DNA of 64,000 nucleotides from CAZPXZ01 sp965221505 (GCA_965221505.1 CBDCSI010000002.1:124001-188000), one strand, 5' to 3'. Numbered from the stretch's first letter, positions 37,864-47,505 are shown. Notes: generated by a model not told the origin, from the letters alone. Made by a program: numbers and translations.

Positions 37864-39815
37864 GCCGCGATCCTGACCGGCTCGAACGTTTCCGCCTCGG
37901 CGATTCGGAGCGTCGCCTCGATCCTGCCCTTGCGCCCGTCCTCGTAGGTGACCTCCGTGGAGGTGTGGACGGTCACGGCGCCGTCGTAGAGAGCCTCGAC
38001 CAGATCGCCGTAGCGTTCGTGGATGATGCGCCGCCGCACCTTGCGGGTCCGGGTGATTTCGCCGTCGTCCGGGTCCAGTTCCTTGTGCAGCACCAGGAAG
38101 CGGCGGATCTGGCACGGCGCCAGGGTCGGCTCCGCCGCCAGGAACCGGTTCACTTCCGCGACGTGACCGGCGAGAATTTCGTAGAGCGCCGGCAGTCCGG
38201 CGAGCTCCTGGTAGGACGCGTAGACGACGTTGTTCCGCTCGGCCCAGCTCGCGACCGCGGTGAGATCGATGTTGAGCATCGCGACAACGTCGGGCCGGCC
38301 GTCGCCGATCACCACCGCCTCCTGGATCTCGGGATAGAATTTGAGCTTGTTCTCGATCAGCTTCGGGGAGAACATCGCGCCGCCCGACAGGCGCCCGACG
38401 TCCTTGGCGCGGTCGACGATCCGAAGATGCCCGGTCGCCTCCTCGACGAACCCGGCGTCGCCGGAACGCACCCAGCCGTCCACCAGCGTGTCGGCGGTCG
38501 CGTCCTCGTTGCGGTAGTACTCCCGGAACACGCCGGGCGACCGGTAGAGCACCTCCCCGTTCGTATCGAGCCGGATCTCCACCCAGGGATAGGCGGGCCC
38601 GACCGTATCGTCCCGGACCTCGGCGTCCGTCTGCCCGGCGATGAACACGGTCGCCTCTGTCTGTCCGTAGAGTTGCTTGAGATTGACGCCCAGCGCCCGG
38701 TAGAAGGCGAAGATCTCCGGCCCGATCGCCTCGCCCGCGGTGTAGCCAACCCGCACCCGACTCATGCCGATCGCGTTGCGGAGCGGAGCCAGAAAGAGGA
38801 ACTCGCTCGCCGCGTAGATCAGCCGGTCCCGAAAGCCCACGGACTCGCCCGCGAGAAGGCGCGGCCCCACCCGGCGGGCATGGGCCAGGCTGCGGTGAAA
38901 CAGGATTCGCTTCAGCCTCGATGCGTCTTCCATCCGGACCATTACGCTGGTCAGGAGCTCCTCGAAGATCCGCGGGGGTGCGAAGAAATACGTGGGACCG
39001 ATCTCCCGCAAGTCGTGCCGCATGGTATCGCGGCTCTCCGGACAGGAGACGCAGAACGCGCTCCAGTAGCTCTGGCCGACCGAAAAGATAAAGTCGCCGA
39101 CCCATGCCATGGGCAGGTAGGCGAGCGTCTCCTCGTCGCGGCCGAGCGAATCGAATTCGCAGGAGAGGCGGGACGACTCCACGACGTTCGCTTGCGTGAG
39201 CACCACGCCCTTGGGGTGTCCCGTCGTGCCGGAGGTGTACAGGATGACGCAGACGTCCTCGGCCGACCCCGCGTCGATCCGGGCGTCCAGTCGGGCCTCG
39301 GCCTCGGCTCCCGCGGCCCGGCCCGCCTCCTGAACGGTCGCGAAGGAATGAAGGCGCTCGTGATCGTAATGCCGGAGGCCGCGGTCGTCTTCGTAGACGA
39401 CGGTTTCCAGTTCCGGCAGCTCTTCGCGCACCGACAGAATCTTGTCGACCTGCTCCTGGTTCTCGGCGATCGCCAGCTTGGCGCCGGCATGGCGCAGCAC
39501 CCACGCCATCTCCTCGGCGACCGAATCCTGATAGACCGGAACCGGAACCGCGCCCAGCGACTGGGCGGCGATCATGCCCCAATAGAGTTTCGGGCGGTTG
39601 TCGCCCACGATCGCCAGACGGTCGCCCGGGCCGAGCCCCCGCTCGGCGAGACCGAGCGCGAGCGCGCGAACCTCTGACGCGACCTCGGCCCAGGTCCAGC
39701 TCTGCCAGATCCCGTAGGCCTTCTCCCGATTGGCCGGAAAGGAGCCGAATTCCTGCGCGTTGCGCCGCAGGAGTTTCGGAAGCGTATCCAGCGCTCTCGC
39801 GGATTCTTCGCGCAA
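37860..39815 (-). CDS. Long-chain-type acyl-CoA synthetase (AMP-forming)
   Basis: A 651-residue adenylate-forming ligase: VILYTSGTTGHPKGVVLTQAN (P-loop), GQTEATVFIAGQTD (A5-like), SGDAGFVEEATGHLRIVDRAKDV (hinge) and the C-terminal RTRKVRRRIIHERY. The TTG at 39815 was chosen because GGGGAG stands 6 nt upstream and conserved sequence begins directly after; the open frame runs far upstream without homology. First gene of the Liv-type cluster, so it probably activates the imported carboxylic acid with CoA. Confidence 0.92.
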   Translation of the reverse strand: MREESARALDTLPKLLRRNAQEFGSFPANREKAYGIWQSWTWAEVASEVRALALGLAERGLGPGDRLAIVGDNRPKLYWGMIAAQSLGAVPVPVYQDSVAEEMAWVLRHAGAKLAIAENQEQVDKILSVREELPELETVVYEDDRGLRHYDHERLHSFATVQEAGRAAGAEAEARLDARIDAGSAEDVCVILYTSGTTGHPKGVVLTQANVVESSRLSCEFDSLGRDEETLAYLPMAWVGDFIFSVGQSYWSAFCVSCPESRDTMRHDLREIGPTYFFAPPRIFEELLTSVMVRMEDASRLKRILFHRSLAHARRVGPRLLAGESVGFRDRLIYAASEFLFLAPLRNAIGMSRVRVGYTAGEAIGPEIFAFYRALGVNLKQLYGQTEATVFIAGQTDAEVRDDTVGPAYPWVEIRLDTNGEVLYRSPGVFREYYRNEDATADTLVDGWVRSGDAGFVEEATGHLRIVDRAKDVGRLSGGAMFSPKLIENKLKFYPEIQEAVVIGDGRPDVVAMLNIDLTAVASWAERNNVVYASYQELAGLPALYEILAGHVAEVNRFLAAEPTLAPCQIRRFLVLHKELDPDDGEITRTRKVRRRIIHERYGDLVEALYDGAVTVHTSTEVTYEDGRKGRIEATLRIAEAETFEPVRIAA

Positions 39816-40151
39816 ACCTCTCTCCCCGAATGAATTCAAGGTATCGAGAGAACCGGTACGGCGCCCGGCGTTCGTCCGGTTGGGTGTACCGGAGGCACCG
39901 CTCGGTTGCAACCGTACCGACGGCGCCGAGATCGGTCCGATCGTACGGCCGAGGCCGGAAACCGGACCGAGGGAGCCGGCCTGCGGCAGGTCGGACATTG
40001 GGCTGCAGAGCGTTCGCCGACTCGCAGCCGCAGAACGACCTGTGTCCGATGTCGCGTGAAGGCTTGCCGCAGAATTACCCAAAGCGATAAATTGTCTTGT
40101 CGATGCGGTGCTCAGAGGCCATAATTGCTGAAAACGGTAAGCGTGACGCTC
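39816..40151. other. Divergent region between acyl-CoA ligase and hipBA
   Basis: 336 bp with no gene. The right half is relatively AT-rich and holds the hipB promoter. The left half should hold the promoter of the Liv-type cluster, which I could not identify. Confidence 0.55.
40097..40125 (+). promoter_or_regulatory. Likely hipBA promoter
   Basis: TTGTCG (40097-40102) and CATAAT (40120-40125) are 17 bp apart, matching 4 of 6 and 5 of 6 sigma-70 consensus bases. The predicted start, near 40132, would give a 20-nt leader before the hipB ATG. Autorepression by HipB is expected from family knowledge; no clear inverted operator was found. Confidence 0.55.
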
Positions 40152-40445
40152 ATGAACGAACGAGACCGCAGTCTCCTGCTCGTCGCGGTCGGACGGAGAA
40201 TCCGGGCCGCGCGAAAGGAACAGGGCCTGAAGCTGCAGCAGCTTGCCCTGTTGACCGGGATCAGCGCTCCGGCATTGTCCCGTATCGAGACCGGCAAGCG
40301 CGACGCGAGAATCACGACTCTCGACCGGGTCGCGCGCGCGCTTCGGGTCTCTCCAGCCTCGCTCCTCGAGGAAAAGGCTGCCGATGCCCATTCTGGAGGC
40401 GGGTCTTCTCCGGACGGCGGCTACGATCTGCGCGAGTACCTGTGA
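40152..40445 (+). CDS. hipB: HipB-like XRE-family antitoxin/regulator
   Basis: A 97-residue helix-turn-helix protein: VGRRIRAARKEQGLKLQQLALLTGISAPALSRIETGKRDAR (about 12-52), then ALRVSPASLLEEK. The C-terminal tail ends GGYDLREYL. The ATG was preferred over an upstream TTG by 27 bp because it starts directly before the conserved region. The stop overlaps the hipA GTG start (GTGA). It should bind the operator and inhibit the HipA kinase. Confidence 0.88.
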   Translation: MNERDRSLLLVAVGRRIRAARKEQGLKLQQLALLTGISAPALSRIETGKRDARITTLDRVARALRVSPASLLEEKAADAHSGGGSSPDGGYDLREYL

Positions 40446-41748
40446 AAACCCGCATCCCGGTCTGGTACGAAGACCTTCGCCTTGGAGACCTGTCACTTGC
40501 CGGCGACGGCAGTCTCTCCTTTCGATACACGGACCGATGGCGGGCTACGCCAGGCGCGTTCCCGATCTCGGTCACCATGCCGCTCCGGGAAAACGCCTAT
40601 CCGCCCAAGGCGGTCATGCCGTGGCTCGCCAACCTTCTGCCCGAGGAGACGATTCTGAACCGTCTTTGCGGCGTCCTTCGCATCACCCCCGGGAACCTGG
40701 CCGAACTGCTCCTGCGCGTCGGCGGCGACACGGCCGGAGCGCTCTCGTTCGACAAGCCTTCGCGCCGCTCGGAATGGAGGTTCGAGCCGCTCGCCAGGCC
40801 CTACGGCGCCCCGGATCCTCAGGAGGCGCTGCGACGGCACATCGACGACCTGGAGCGGCGACCGTTCCTGATCGGAGAGGAGGGGGTTCGGCAGTCCCTT
40901 GCGGGCGGGCAGGAGAAGTCCGCATTGCGGTGCTGGACCCGGAAGGGTCTCCCGTGTTCCGTCTTCCCCAAAAGGGCGACGTTCTCGCCGTTCCTCGAAA
41001 CGGCGCCCCGTCGACCGTGATTCTGAAGCCCGACAATCCTCGACTGCCGGGGATCGTCGAGAACGAGACCTGGTGCCTTCGCATGGCACGGGCGATCGGG
41101 ATCGACGCGGCCCGGGCAAGGATATTGCCCGCCGGAGGGCGACGTGCCCTCTGCGTGTTGCGCTACGACCGGCGACCGGACCGCTCCGGGAACCTGCATC
41201 GCATCCATCAGGAGGATCTCGCGCATACGACGGGCCATTATCCGTGGCAGAAATACGAGCGCAGCACTCCCCCGGGGCCCGGCCTGAACGCGCTTCTGCG
41301 GGTGGGCCGGGTTCTCTCCGCAAAGGATTCTCTCTCGCACCTGGACCAGATAGTCTTCAACGTCCTGGCGGCGAACACGGATGCGCATGCCAAGAACTAC
41401 GCGATACTCCTGCCGCCGGCCTCCAGACCGCTTCTTGCCCCGCTCTACGACGTGTCGACGGTCTTGCCCTGGCCTTACGTGACAAAGAGTTACGCCCAAA
41501 ACATCGCCGGGAAGCGCCGGCGCCCCGTCTCCGTCGCGGGCCGCCACTGGGACACGGTCGCGCAGGATGCCGGATACCGTCCGGCGGATTTGCGGCAAAG
41601 GGTACGGGAACTCGCCGATTCGATCGCGATCAACTCCGTTGCGGTGTCAGACTCGGTCCGGTCGATGGACGGTGCGACGGCTGGATACGTAGACCAGGCG
41701 GCCGCCCTCGTCGAGGAGCATGCGCTTCGGATTGCGGGCAAGCTCTGA
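40442..41748 (+). pseudogene. hipA: HipA-type kinase toxin, broken by a -1 frameshift
   Basis: Codons 1-162 (GTG start, GTGA overlap with hipB) encode the N-terminal HipA domain up to SLAGGQEKSAL. Homology then continues from about 40927 one frame back as AVLDPEGSPVF...PSTVILKPDNP. It runs through the catalytic NTDAHAKNYAILLP and LYDVSTVLPW motifs to 41748 (273 residues). One additional G at 40927 would give an ordinary 435-residue HipA. Translated as it stands, the first frame ends at 41020 without the kinase core. No slippery sequence is present, so mutation or a sequencing error is more likely than programmed shifting. Confidence 0.88.
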
Positions 41749-42161
41749 CGCTCGAACCGGACAGAACGAGACGCCGCAACGCCCGCCCCCCCGGATTCGG
41801 ACCGGGGGCGGCGGCATCGCCCGTCCCCGGTAGGCACGACCCCTGAAGCCGCAGAACTGGCATTGCGCATGTGGACTTCGATTCGCCTTCCGGGATCCCG
41901 GCAGTGGAACCCAGCGACCGACCGCTGGGCAACCGTCGAATCGATTCCGATCCCACGGCGTCCAAAGAAAGCGGATACCCGCGCGGCGCTGCCCCGCGAG
42001 GCGCGAGTCGGCGCGGCACCGTACGAGCGCGAACGCCGGTCGGCCGATCCCGCATCGGCTATCCGCCTGTCCGGCCTCGCACCGGCGGCGCAACCGCCGG
42101 AGGGCGTGCTACGGTCCGCCGCGTCTCCGGGCCGTCCGGGATCTGCCACGGGAGGGCGGGC
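41749..42161. other. Intergenic region with a GC hairpin after hipA
   Basis: 413 bp without a recognisable gene. Just after hipA, a C-rich arm (41785-41793) faces CCGGGGG (41802-41808), forming an imperfect stem that may end hipBA transcription. A GGGAGGGCGGG ribosome-binding site precedes the next gene. Confidence 0.5.
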
Positions 42162-43226
42162 GTGAAGGTTCGAATTGGCGTCGTCGGCGCCGGGCTCGCA
42201 GGCGCACAACACATTGCCGCGATACTCTCTTCGACCCGCGCCGTCCTGGCCGCGATCGCGGACCCGGCTCCGGCGGGCCGGGAGCGAGCCGCATCCGCCG
42301 GCGTTCCGTGGTTTTCGAGCGTGGAGGAAATGCTGCGGGCAAAGGTCGCCGACGGGGCCGTGCTCGCCACGCCGAACCGGCTTCATGCGTCCGGGGGACT
42401 CGCCTGCGTCGCGGCCGGCATCCCCGTGTTGGTTGAGAAACCGCTTTGCGACACGGCGGAGGCGGCGGCCGCGCTGGCGGCGGCGGCGGACGCCGCCGGG
42501 GTTCCGCTCCTGGCCGGCCATCACAGGCGGCACGGAGCCATCGCGCGTCGAGCGAAGCGGGTCGTCGACCAGGGCACGCTCGGCCGTTTGACGGCCGTGC
42601 ACGCGCAGGCGTGGCTGATGAAGCCCGATTCGTATTTCGGGGCGGACTGGAGGGTCGGGACCGGCGGCGGCCCGGTCGCGGTCAACCTGATCCACGACAT
42701 CGACCTGCTGCAATATTTCTGCGGACCGATCGCGGAAGTTCACGCCATGCTGTCGAACGCCTGCAGGGGGCACCCGGTGGAGGACACCGCCGCCATTACG
42801 CTCCGGTTCGCGAACGGAGCGCTCGGAACCGTCGGACTTTCCGACTCGGCCGCGGCGCCCTGGTCCTGGGAACTCACCTCGCGGGAGAACGCCGTATATC
42901 CGGGGACCGACCAGAATTGCTACTGGATCGCCGGCACGAAGGGGTCTCTCGCACTGCCGAGGCTCGAGATTTGGCGACATGACGGGAGGCCGAGCTGGTG
43001 GAATCCGATCGGACGCACGCGCATCCGGTGCCGTCGGCGCGATCCGATGCTTGCGCAGATCGACCACTTCGCAGACGTCGTCCGCGGGCGCTCGGCGCCG
43101 CTGGTCAGCGGCTGGGACGGCCTGTCCGCATTGCGGGTCGTCGAGGCGATCCGTCGCTCGTCCGAATGCGGCGGGAGGGCGGATGTCGAACGCGACGAGC
43201 CGCCGACTCCGGTCTCGCGGACCTGA
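42162..43226 (+). CDS. Gfo/Idh/MocA-family dehydrogenase
   Basis: A 354-residue oxidoreductase starting with GTG after a strong GGGAGGG site. Seen: Rossmann motif GVVGAGLAGAQHIAAI (about 6-21), EKP motif LVEKPLC, and a substrate domain containing GGGPVAVNLIHDIDLLQYFCG with a His of the type that serves as catalytic residue. The third such enzyme in the window, but alone, with no isomerase or transporter beside it. Substrate unknown; sugar or inositol by family. Confidence 0.9.
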   Translation: MKVRIGVVGAGLAGAQHIAAILSSTRAVLAAIADPAPAGRERAASAGVPWFSSVEEMLRAKVADGAVLATPNRLHASGGLACVAAGIPVLVEKPLCDTAEAAAALAAAADAAGVPLLAGHHRRHGAIARRAKRVVDQGTLGRLTAVHAQAWLMKPDSYFGADWRVGTGGGPVAVNLIHDIDLLQYFCGPIAEVHAMLSNACRGHPVEDTAAITLRFANGALGTVGLSDSAAAPWSWELTSRENAVYPGTDQNCYWIAGTKGSLALPRLEIWRHDGRPSWWNPIGRTRIRCRRRDPMLAQIDHFADVVRGRSAPLVSGWDGLSALRVVEAIRRSSECGGRADVERDEPPTPVSRT

Positions 43227-44231
43227 CCGGATAACCGCACCGGCGAGCGCCCGATCCCCCTATCTCGGTAAGTGGCGGATCGCAGTGCCGCTGTCCGACG
43301 CGCGCGCCTCGCCCGGCTACCGCCCTTGGGCGTCGTTCGTTCGCAGTAGGAATCTCGAACGCGACCGAATTCGGAGCGCGGCTCAAGCGTTCGTCGCACA
43401 GCGGGTCGTCGGTTCGGTGACAGGGCGATGTCGTAACTCCTTGTCCGTCGGTCACTTTTCTTCCTGCAAGTCTGCGCCTGGCACGACATCCGTCCGGATT
43501 CCGTATTCGCAGGATCGGGCGACAATCGTGCGTTCAGCTGGCTTCGCTCGCCGGTCGGGGCCGGACGGATGTCTGGCTGCCAGGCGATTTCGATTGCCTC
43601 GTGTGCCGGTTGGACCTGCTGCAGGCAGGCAACGACTCGGGCGGGGCGGGCACGCTCAGCGATGTCGAGACGGCACGCGCGGGTTTCCGCACGAAATCTC
43701 GAACGACGGTTCGGCTCCGGCGATGGCCTTGCGAAGACCGGCCCGTGCGGCTCGGGCACGGCAGGCGAGCGGCCCGACGACCGGATCGGCAACGGCGCCT
43801 GTCGCGCTCGCGCGGGACCGGCCGCGCGCGACCCGAATGTCCGGTGTCTCGATGACCGGCGGGAGAGCGTTGCGGGCGACGCGTCAGCTTGAGGGTCGGC
43901 TCGCCGACCGGTCGGTCGTGTCCGGAACGACCGCAATTGCGCCTTGCCCGAGCGGCAGGAGGGGCCGAGAGCGGTCGATTACGCGCAGCGGCTCGACCGT
44001 CGAGCCTCCCCGTCCGACATGCCGGCGCAGCGCCCTTCCGGATGGGCCGATGCGTACGGGGTCGGCATGCTCGGGTAAGCTGGCCTTGGACAACGCGGGA
44101 TGGGGCGTCCGACGCATGACGCCGTGTCCGCGGGCGAAATCCCTTTCGCCCTCCCGTGGTCGGAGTGCCGAAGCGAAACGGGAAGCGATCGGCGCAGGAA
44201 CTGTCGTACGCCGACAGCGAAGGATGTGAAG
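43227..44231. other. Gene-poor kilobase, nothing firmly identified
   Basis: About 1 kb before the AAA-PD-(D/E)XK gene. Open frames on both strands are Arg/Pro/Ser-rich and match nothing I know. The only local structure noted is a hairpin, GGTCGG-CTCG-CCGACC, near 43894-43909. In a window this dense the gap may hold decayed genes. Confidence 0.5.
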
Positions 44232-44987
44232 ATGAGGCGGAAGTTCAACACGGCCGGGCCGATGATGCCGGAGCGACACTACATGCTGCCGCCGCTTGGG
44301 CGCATCGACCTCGAAAAAGTGTCAGAGCTGATTTCGGACCTGCGATACTTCGTACTGCACGCGCCGAGGCAGACGGGCAAGACGTCGCTCCTCGTTGCGC
44401 TGCGGGACCTGCTGAACCGGGACGGATCGTGCCGGTGCCTATACTTCAATGTCGAACTGGGGCGATCCGCGCGCGGGAACGTCGAGGCGGGAATGAAAGC
44501 AATCCTCGGCGTCCTCGCGACCCAAGCGGAAATGACGCTCCAGGATTCCTATCCGCAAGAGGTCTGGTGCGGCGTACTGTCGAAATTCGGCGGGCATGCG
44601 GCGTTTCACCAACTCCTGATCCAGTGGGCGCGGCGGAGCGACAAGCCGCTCGTTCTCCTGATCGACGAGATCGACTCTTTGGTCGGCGATACGCTGATCG
44701 CGATTCTCCGGCAACTGCGTGTCGGCTATGAGATGCGCCCGACGGCATTCCCTGCAAGCGTGATTCTGTGCGGATTGCGCGACGTACGCGATTACCGAAT
44801 CGATTCGGACGCATCCGGCGAATCGGTCACCGGCGGCAGCGCCTTCAACATCAAGGCGGCGTCGCTGCGGCTCGGCGACTTCGTGGAGGAAGAGATTCGA
44901 GCGCTACTCGGCCAGCACACGGCAGATACCGGACAGTCCTTCACGGACGCCGCGCTGGCTGCGGTGTGGCGCGAGACCCGCGGTCAG

Positions 44988-44995
44988 CCCTAGCT
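44988..44995 (+). repeat. Target-site duplication, left copy
   Basis: CCCTAGCT directly abuts the left end of the element and recurs at 47506-47513. It contains the host in-frame amber codon TAG. The two bases before it (AG) also match the last two bases of the element, which makes the repeat look 10 bp long. Confidence 0.85.
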
Positions 44996-45027
44996 CTGCC
45001 GAGTAGCCATAAGTCTGCTACACAACG
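44996..45027 (+). repeat. Left terminal inverted repeat of the IS
   Basis: Begins CTGCCGAGTAGCCATAAG and matches the right end in 31 of 32 positions. It contains the transposase stop codon (45018-45020). Confidence 0.9.
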
Positions 45028-47354
45028 GGTGTCTGCATCTGACTGACCGCATATCGCACTCCGGCTTCGAAGCCGATTTCGTGGCCCATGGTCGCTTGCG
45101 TAAGCAGACTGTATCCATGCCACATGATCTGATTTCCCGGTTCCGGGTCGTGCGTTCTGCCCCGCCATCCTCCGAGGCGGGCGACGATCTGCACTGCGTC
45201 TCCGAGGTTTTGCGGCACGGGCATGTCGGCTCTGCGGGCGTAGTCTCGAAGGAAGGCGAGTTCGGCTTCGGAGAACATGAGCTCTGCGCTGCATTCGGGC
45301 ACTTGCCGACCGAGCAGGGTCATGAGCATGATGCGCCATGCGATGACGGCGTGGATCGCGATGCCGCGTTGCAGCCTGTCGGCCGACCGGAACAGTTGGT
45401 TCTCGGCCTTGCAGCCGGATTTCAGCACCCGGAAGAAGTCTTCGATTCGCCAGCGCTGAAGGTAGTATCGAACGACGTCGGCCGCGTCTTCGGCATCGTC
45501 GAGACGGAGGGTGGTGAGCAGATACCACTCGACCGGCTTCTCGTTGCCGGGGGGGTTGACTTCGACGACGTGTACTACGGAGACCGATAGCGGCCGGGCC
45601 TGTGTCGCGGTGGCGGGCAGAACGACGCGACAATGGCGCAACTCGCAGTTTGCGAGCCGATTGCTGCGCGCGGGTCGGGCCTTCTTCCGACTCGACTTCG
45701 GGCGCTCGGTCAGGCCGGCCACCTCGACCTTGAGGACGCCTGCGGGCGGACCCGCGCGAACGGTTTCGAAGAGTTTGGTCTTGCTCTTCGTGTCCAGGAG
45801 GCGGTCGTGGCGTGCGCGAACCAGCAGTTCGACGCGGGTTTGCTTGCGTTGTGCGTCGAACAGTTCGAAGACGTCGGCCTCGCGGTCGCACACCGCGACG
45901 ACCCGCGTCTTGCCGGTCACCTCTCGCGCGGCGTGGATGGTGTCGCGGAATCCGTCGAACCAACGCTGCGTTTTCTTGTAGTTCGGGTCGGCCCTGGCGT
46001 CGGGGTCGTCGAAGCCGAGACGAAGCACGCCGAGCGGGAGTCCGGTTGCGCTCACCGCCAGCGTCGCGTGAAGATGCAGCCCCATCGTCGTCGCGTGCGT
46101 CTGGTTCTTTCCGATCAGTTGCAGCCCCTCGGTATGGGGCCGCGTCGCGAAGTTGAAGTCGGTACCGTCCTGGATCGCCAGGACGGCCTTCTGGTCGCGC
46201 ATGCGCCGAATGCTGCGTTCGCGGTGCGGCGCGACGATGTTCTCCACGGTGACCCCCGTTTCCGAAGGCTGCGCCATCAGGCGATAGAACCCGTTCGCCG
46301 CTGCGTCGTCGCACGCCGGATGGGCATGGATCGCGCGTCCGGGCACTTCTGCGAGAAGCAGTGCGCTCTTGACCAGTCTCGCCGTCAGTCGCTTGTCTCC
46401 CAACTTCGCACCTCCGAACTCGTGCGCCGCCCACCCCTCGGCGTCGAGGCCCTCGCCGACGGCCAGCGTCGGCGTCGCGTCGACGAACGGTACGGCAAGA
46501 TGCCGTCGCCAGCGTCGGTCCAGTTCGAACATCCAGACCGACTTGACCGGCTTCGCGCACCGGTGCGTCCGGTCCTGCCGACCCCGGCCCGCAGTCTCGC
46601 CGACCCGCAGGAAGTTGGCCGCCCGCAGGCTTGCGCCGCTATAGTGCGGCTCGAGAAACGTTTCCACAAGCCAGGGCCGGAAGCGGTAGCGCCGCTCGAA
46701 GTCGCGCGGAAAGCGCCGGAGTATGCGGCCCAGAACATGGCTGGCAAGGTTGCGGCAGGCGACGCCGGGGCGGATCAGAAAGCGGCTCAGGCACGCAACC
46801 CGGTTCAGGTGCGTCGCGCGCTGCTCCGCTCCCCAAGCCATCCAGCGGTCCCGCGCCGCAAGGCGCAACGCGGCCGACGAGAACCCCGCCCCGCCCAGAT
46901 AGCCGTGTGCCGAACGCACCAGATAGCGCAATTGGCAACCCGCAAAGATCGTCGTTCCGTGCGGGTGCTCCCGCTCCATCAGCGTGTTCCACACCCGGCG
47001 CTCCGCCGGGCTCGAAACGACGACGAGTTCGAACCCGGCAAGCTCCGATACCCGACTCGGAACGTCCCGTGCAGGGGCCACCGGCTCCGGCAACAGCGCG
47101 CATCCCGCTCGAACCGACACCGGCTGCGGAGAGGGCAGAACCAGGTCCGGCGAACGCGTCTCCAGGGTTCGGAGCGCCTTCAAGCACCCCGCCAACTGCG
47201 GCGCACCCCGAGCGTCGAAGAAACCGAACTCCTCGCAGACGCGTCGGCCGAACGCCCGACGGCTGACATAGCGTTCTTCCGACGCCAGCGTCACAATCCG
47301 GGACTGCGATGCCGCACAGTTCAGCTTGCGTTGAATCTGAGATTGGGTCGTCAT
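45018..47354 (-). CDS. IS4-family transposase fused to an N-terminal DUF4338 domain
   Basis: A 778-residue protein. Residues about 20-255 are a DUF4338 (Druantia DruA-like) domain: GTTIFAGCQLRYLVRSAHGY, RACHLNR-like ATHLNRVACLSRFLI, HVLGRILRRFPRDFE, and LVETFLEPHYSGASLRAANF. Residues 305-362 form the Tn5-type DNA-binding domain (WAAHEFGGAKLGDKRLTARL). The rest is the DDE core: D396 (IQDGTDF), D490 (AVCDREAD), E638 in Y631-R634-E638-K645, the IS4 YREK signature, then a Tn5-type C-terminal dimerisation region. The ATG at 47354 was preferred; a TTG 15 bp upstream lies within the putative promoter. Confidence 0.93.
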   Translation of the reverse strand: MTTQSQIQRKLNCAASQSRIVTLASEERYVSRRAFGRRVCEEFGFFDARGAPQLAGCLKALRTLETRSPDLVLPSPQPVSVRAGCALLPEPVAPARDVPSRVSELAGFELVVVSSPAERRVWNTLMEREHPHGTTIFAGCQLRYLVRSAHGYLGGAGFSSAALRLAARDRWMAWGAEQRATHLNRVACLSRFLIRPGVACRNLASHVLGRILRRFPRDFERRYRFRPWLVETFLEPHYSGASLRAANFLRVGETAGRGRQDRTHRCAKPVKSVWMFELDRRWRRHLAVPFVDATPTLAVGEGLDAEGWAAHEFGGAKLGDKRLTARLVKSALLLAEVPGRAIHAHPACDDAAANGFYRLMAQPSETGVTVENIVAPHRERSIRRMRDQKAVLAIQDGTDFNFATRPHTEGLQLIGKNQTHATTMGLHLHATLAVSATGLPLGVLRLGFDDPDARADPNYKKTQRWFDGFRDTIHAAREVTGKTRVVAVCDREADVFELFDAQRKQTRVELLVRARHDRLLDTKSKTKLFETVRAGPPAGVLKVEVAGLTERPKSSRKKARPARSNRLANCELRHCRVVLPATATQARPLSVSVVHVVEVNPPGNEKPVEWYLLTTLRLDDAEDAADVVRYYLQRWRIEDFFRVLKSGCKAENQLFRSADRLQRGIAIHAVIAWRIMLMTLLGRQVPECSAELMFSEAELAFLRDYARRADMPVPQNLGDAVQIVARLGGWRGRTHDPEPGNQIMWHGYSLLTQATMGHEIGFEAGVRYAVSQMQTPVV

Positions 47355-47360
47355 GCGCCG

Positions 47361-47389
47361 GGTATACAATGCGGACGCCGCGTTGTCCA
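47361..47389 (-). promoter_or_regulatory. Putative transposase promoter
   Basis: On the minus strand TGGACA (47389-47384) and TATACC (47366-47361) are 17 bp apart. Transcription would start within a few bases of the ATG at 47354, giving a leaderless or nearly leaderless mRNA, which would keep transposase synthesis low. Confidence 0.45.
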
Positions 47390-47473
47390 GCGTCAGATGT
47401 CAAACCCCGATTCGATCAGAGGAGGTCGCTGAGACGCACGACATTCCGGCGAGCTGTCGACGCACCTGAATCT

Positions 47474-47505
47474 CGTTGTGTAGCAGACTTATGGCTACTC
47501 GGTAG
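47474..47505 (-). repeat. Right terminal inverted repeat of the IS
   Basis: Read on the minus strand it begins CTACCGAGTAGCCATAAG. It pairs with 44996-45027 with a single mismatch at the third base. Confidence 0.9.

Larger units (their letters stand above)
44996..47505 (-). mobile_element. IS4-family insertion sequence with DUF4338-containing transposase
   Basis: A 2510-bp element with terminal inverted repeats of 32 bp (one mismatch, third base: CTGCCGAG versus CTACCGAG) and an 8-bp target duplication. It carries one long gene on the minus strand whose stop codon lies inside the left repeat. Length exceeds ordinary IS50-type elements (about 1.5 kb) because of the additional N-terminal domain. 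Inserted in the AAA-PD-(D/E)XK gene in the opposite orientation. Intact ends and an uninterrupted transposase suggest a recent insertion. Confidence 0.92.

Noticed and set aside
37860..40496. 878-residue version of the acyl-CoA synthetase
   Set aside because: Conserved sequence begins near 39815. The extra 226 codons have no homology and cross the divergent hipB region and promoter.
40915..40935. Programmed frameshifting in hipA
   Set aside because: No slippery heptamer at the shift point, and HipA homologues use one continuous frame.
42920..43936. 338-codon minus-strand frame in the gene-poor kilobase
   Set aside because: Arg/Pro/Ser-rich shadow composition; half of it is antisense to the Gfo/Idh/MocA dehydrogenase and it has no motif.
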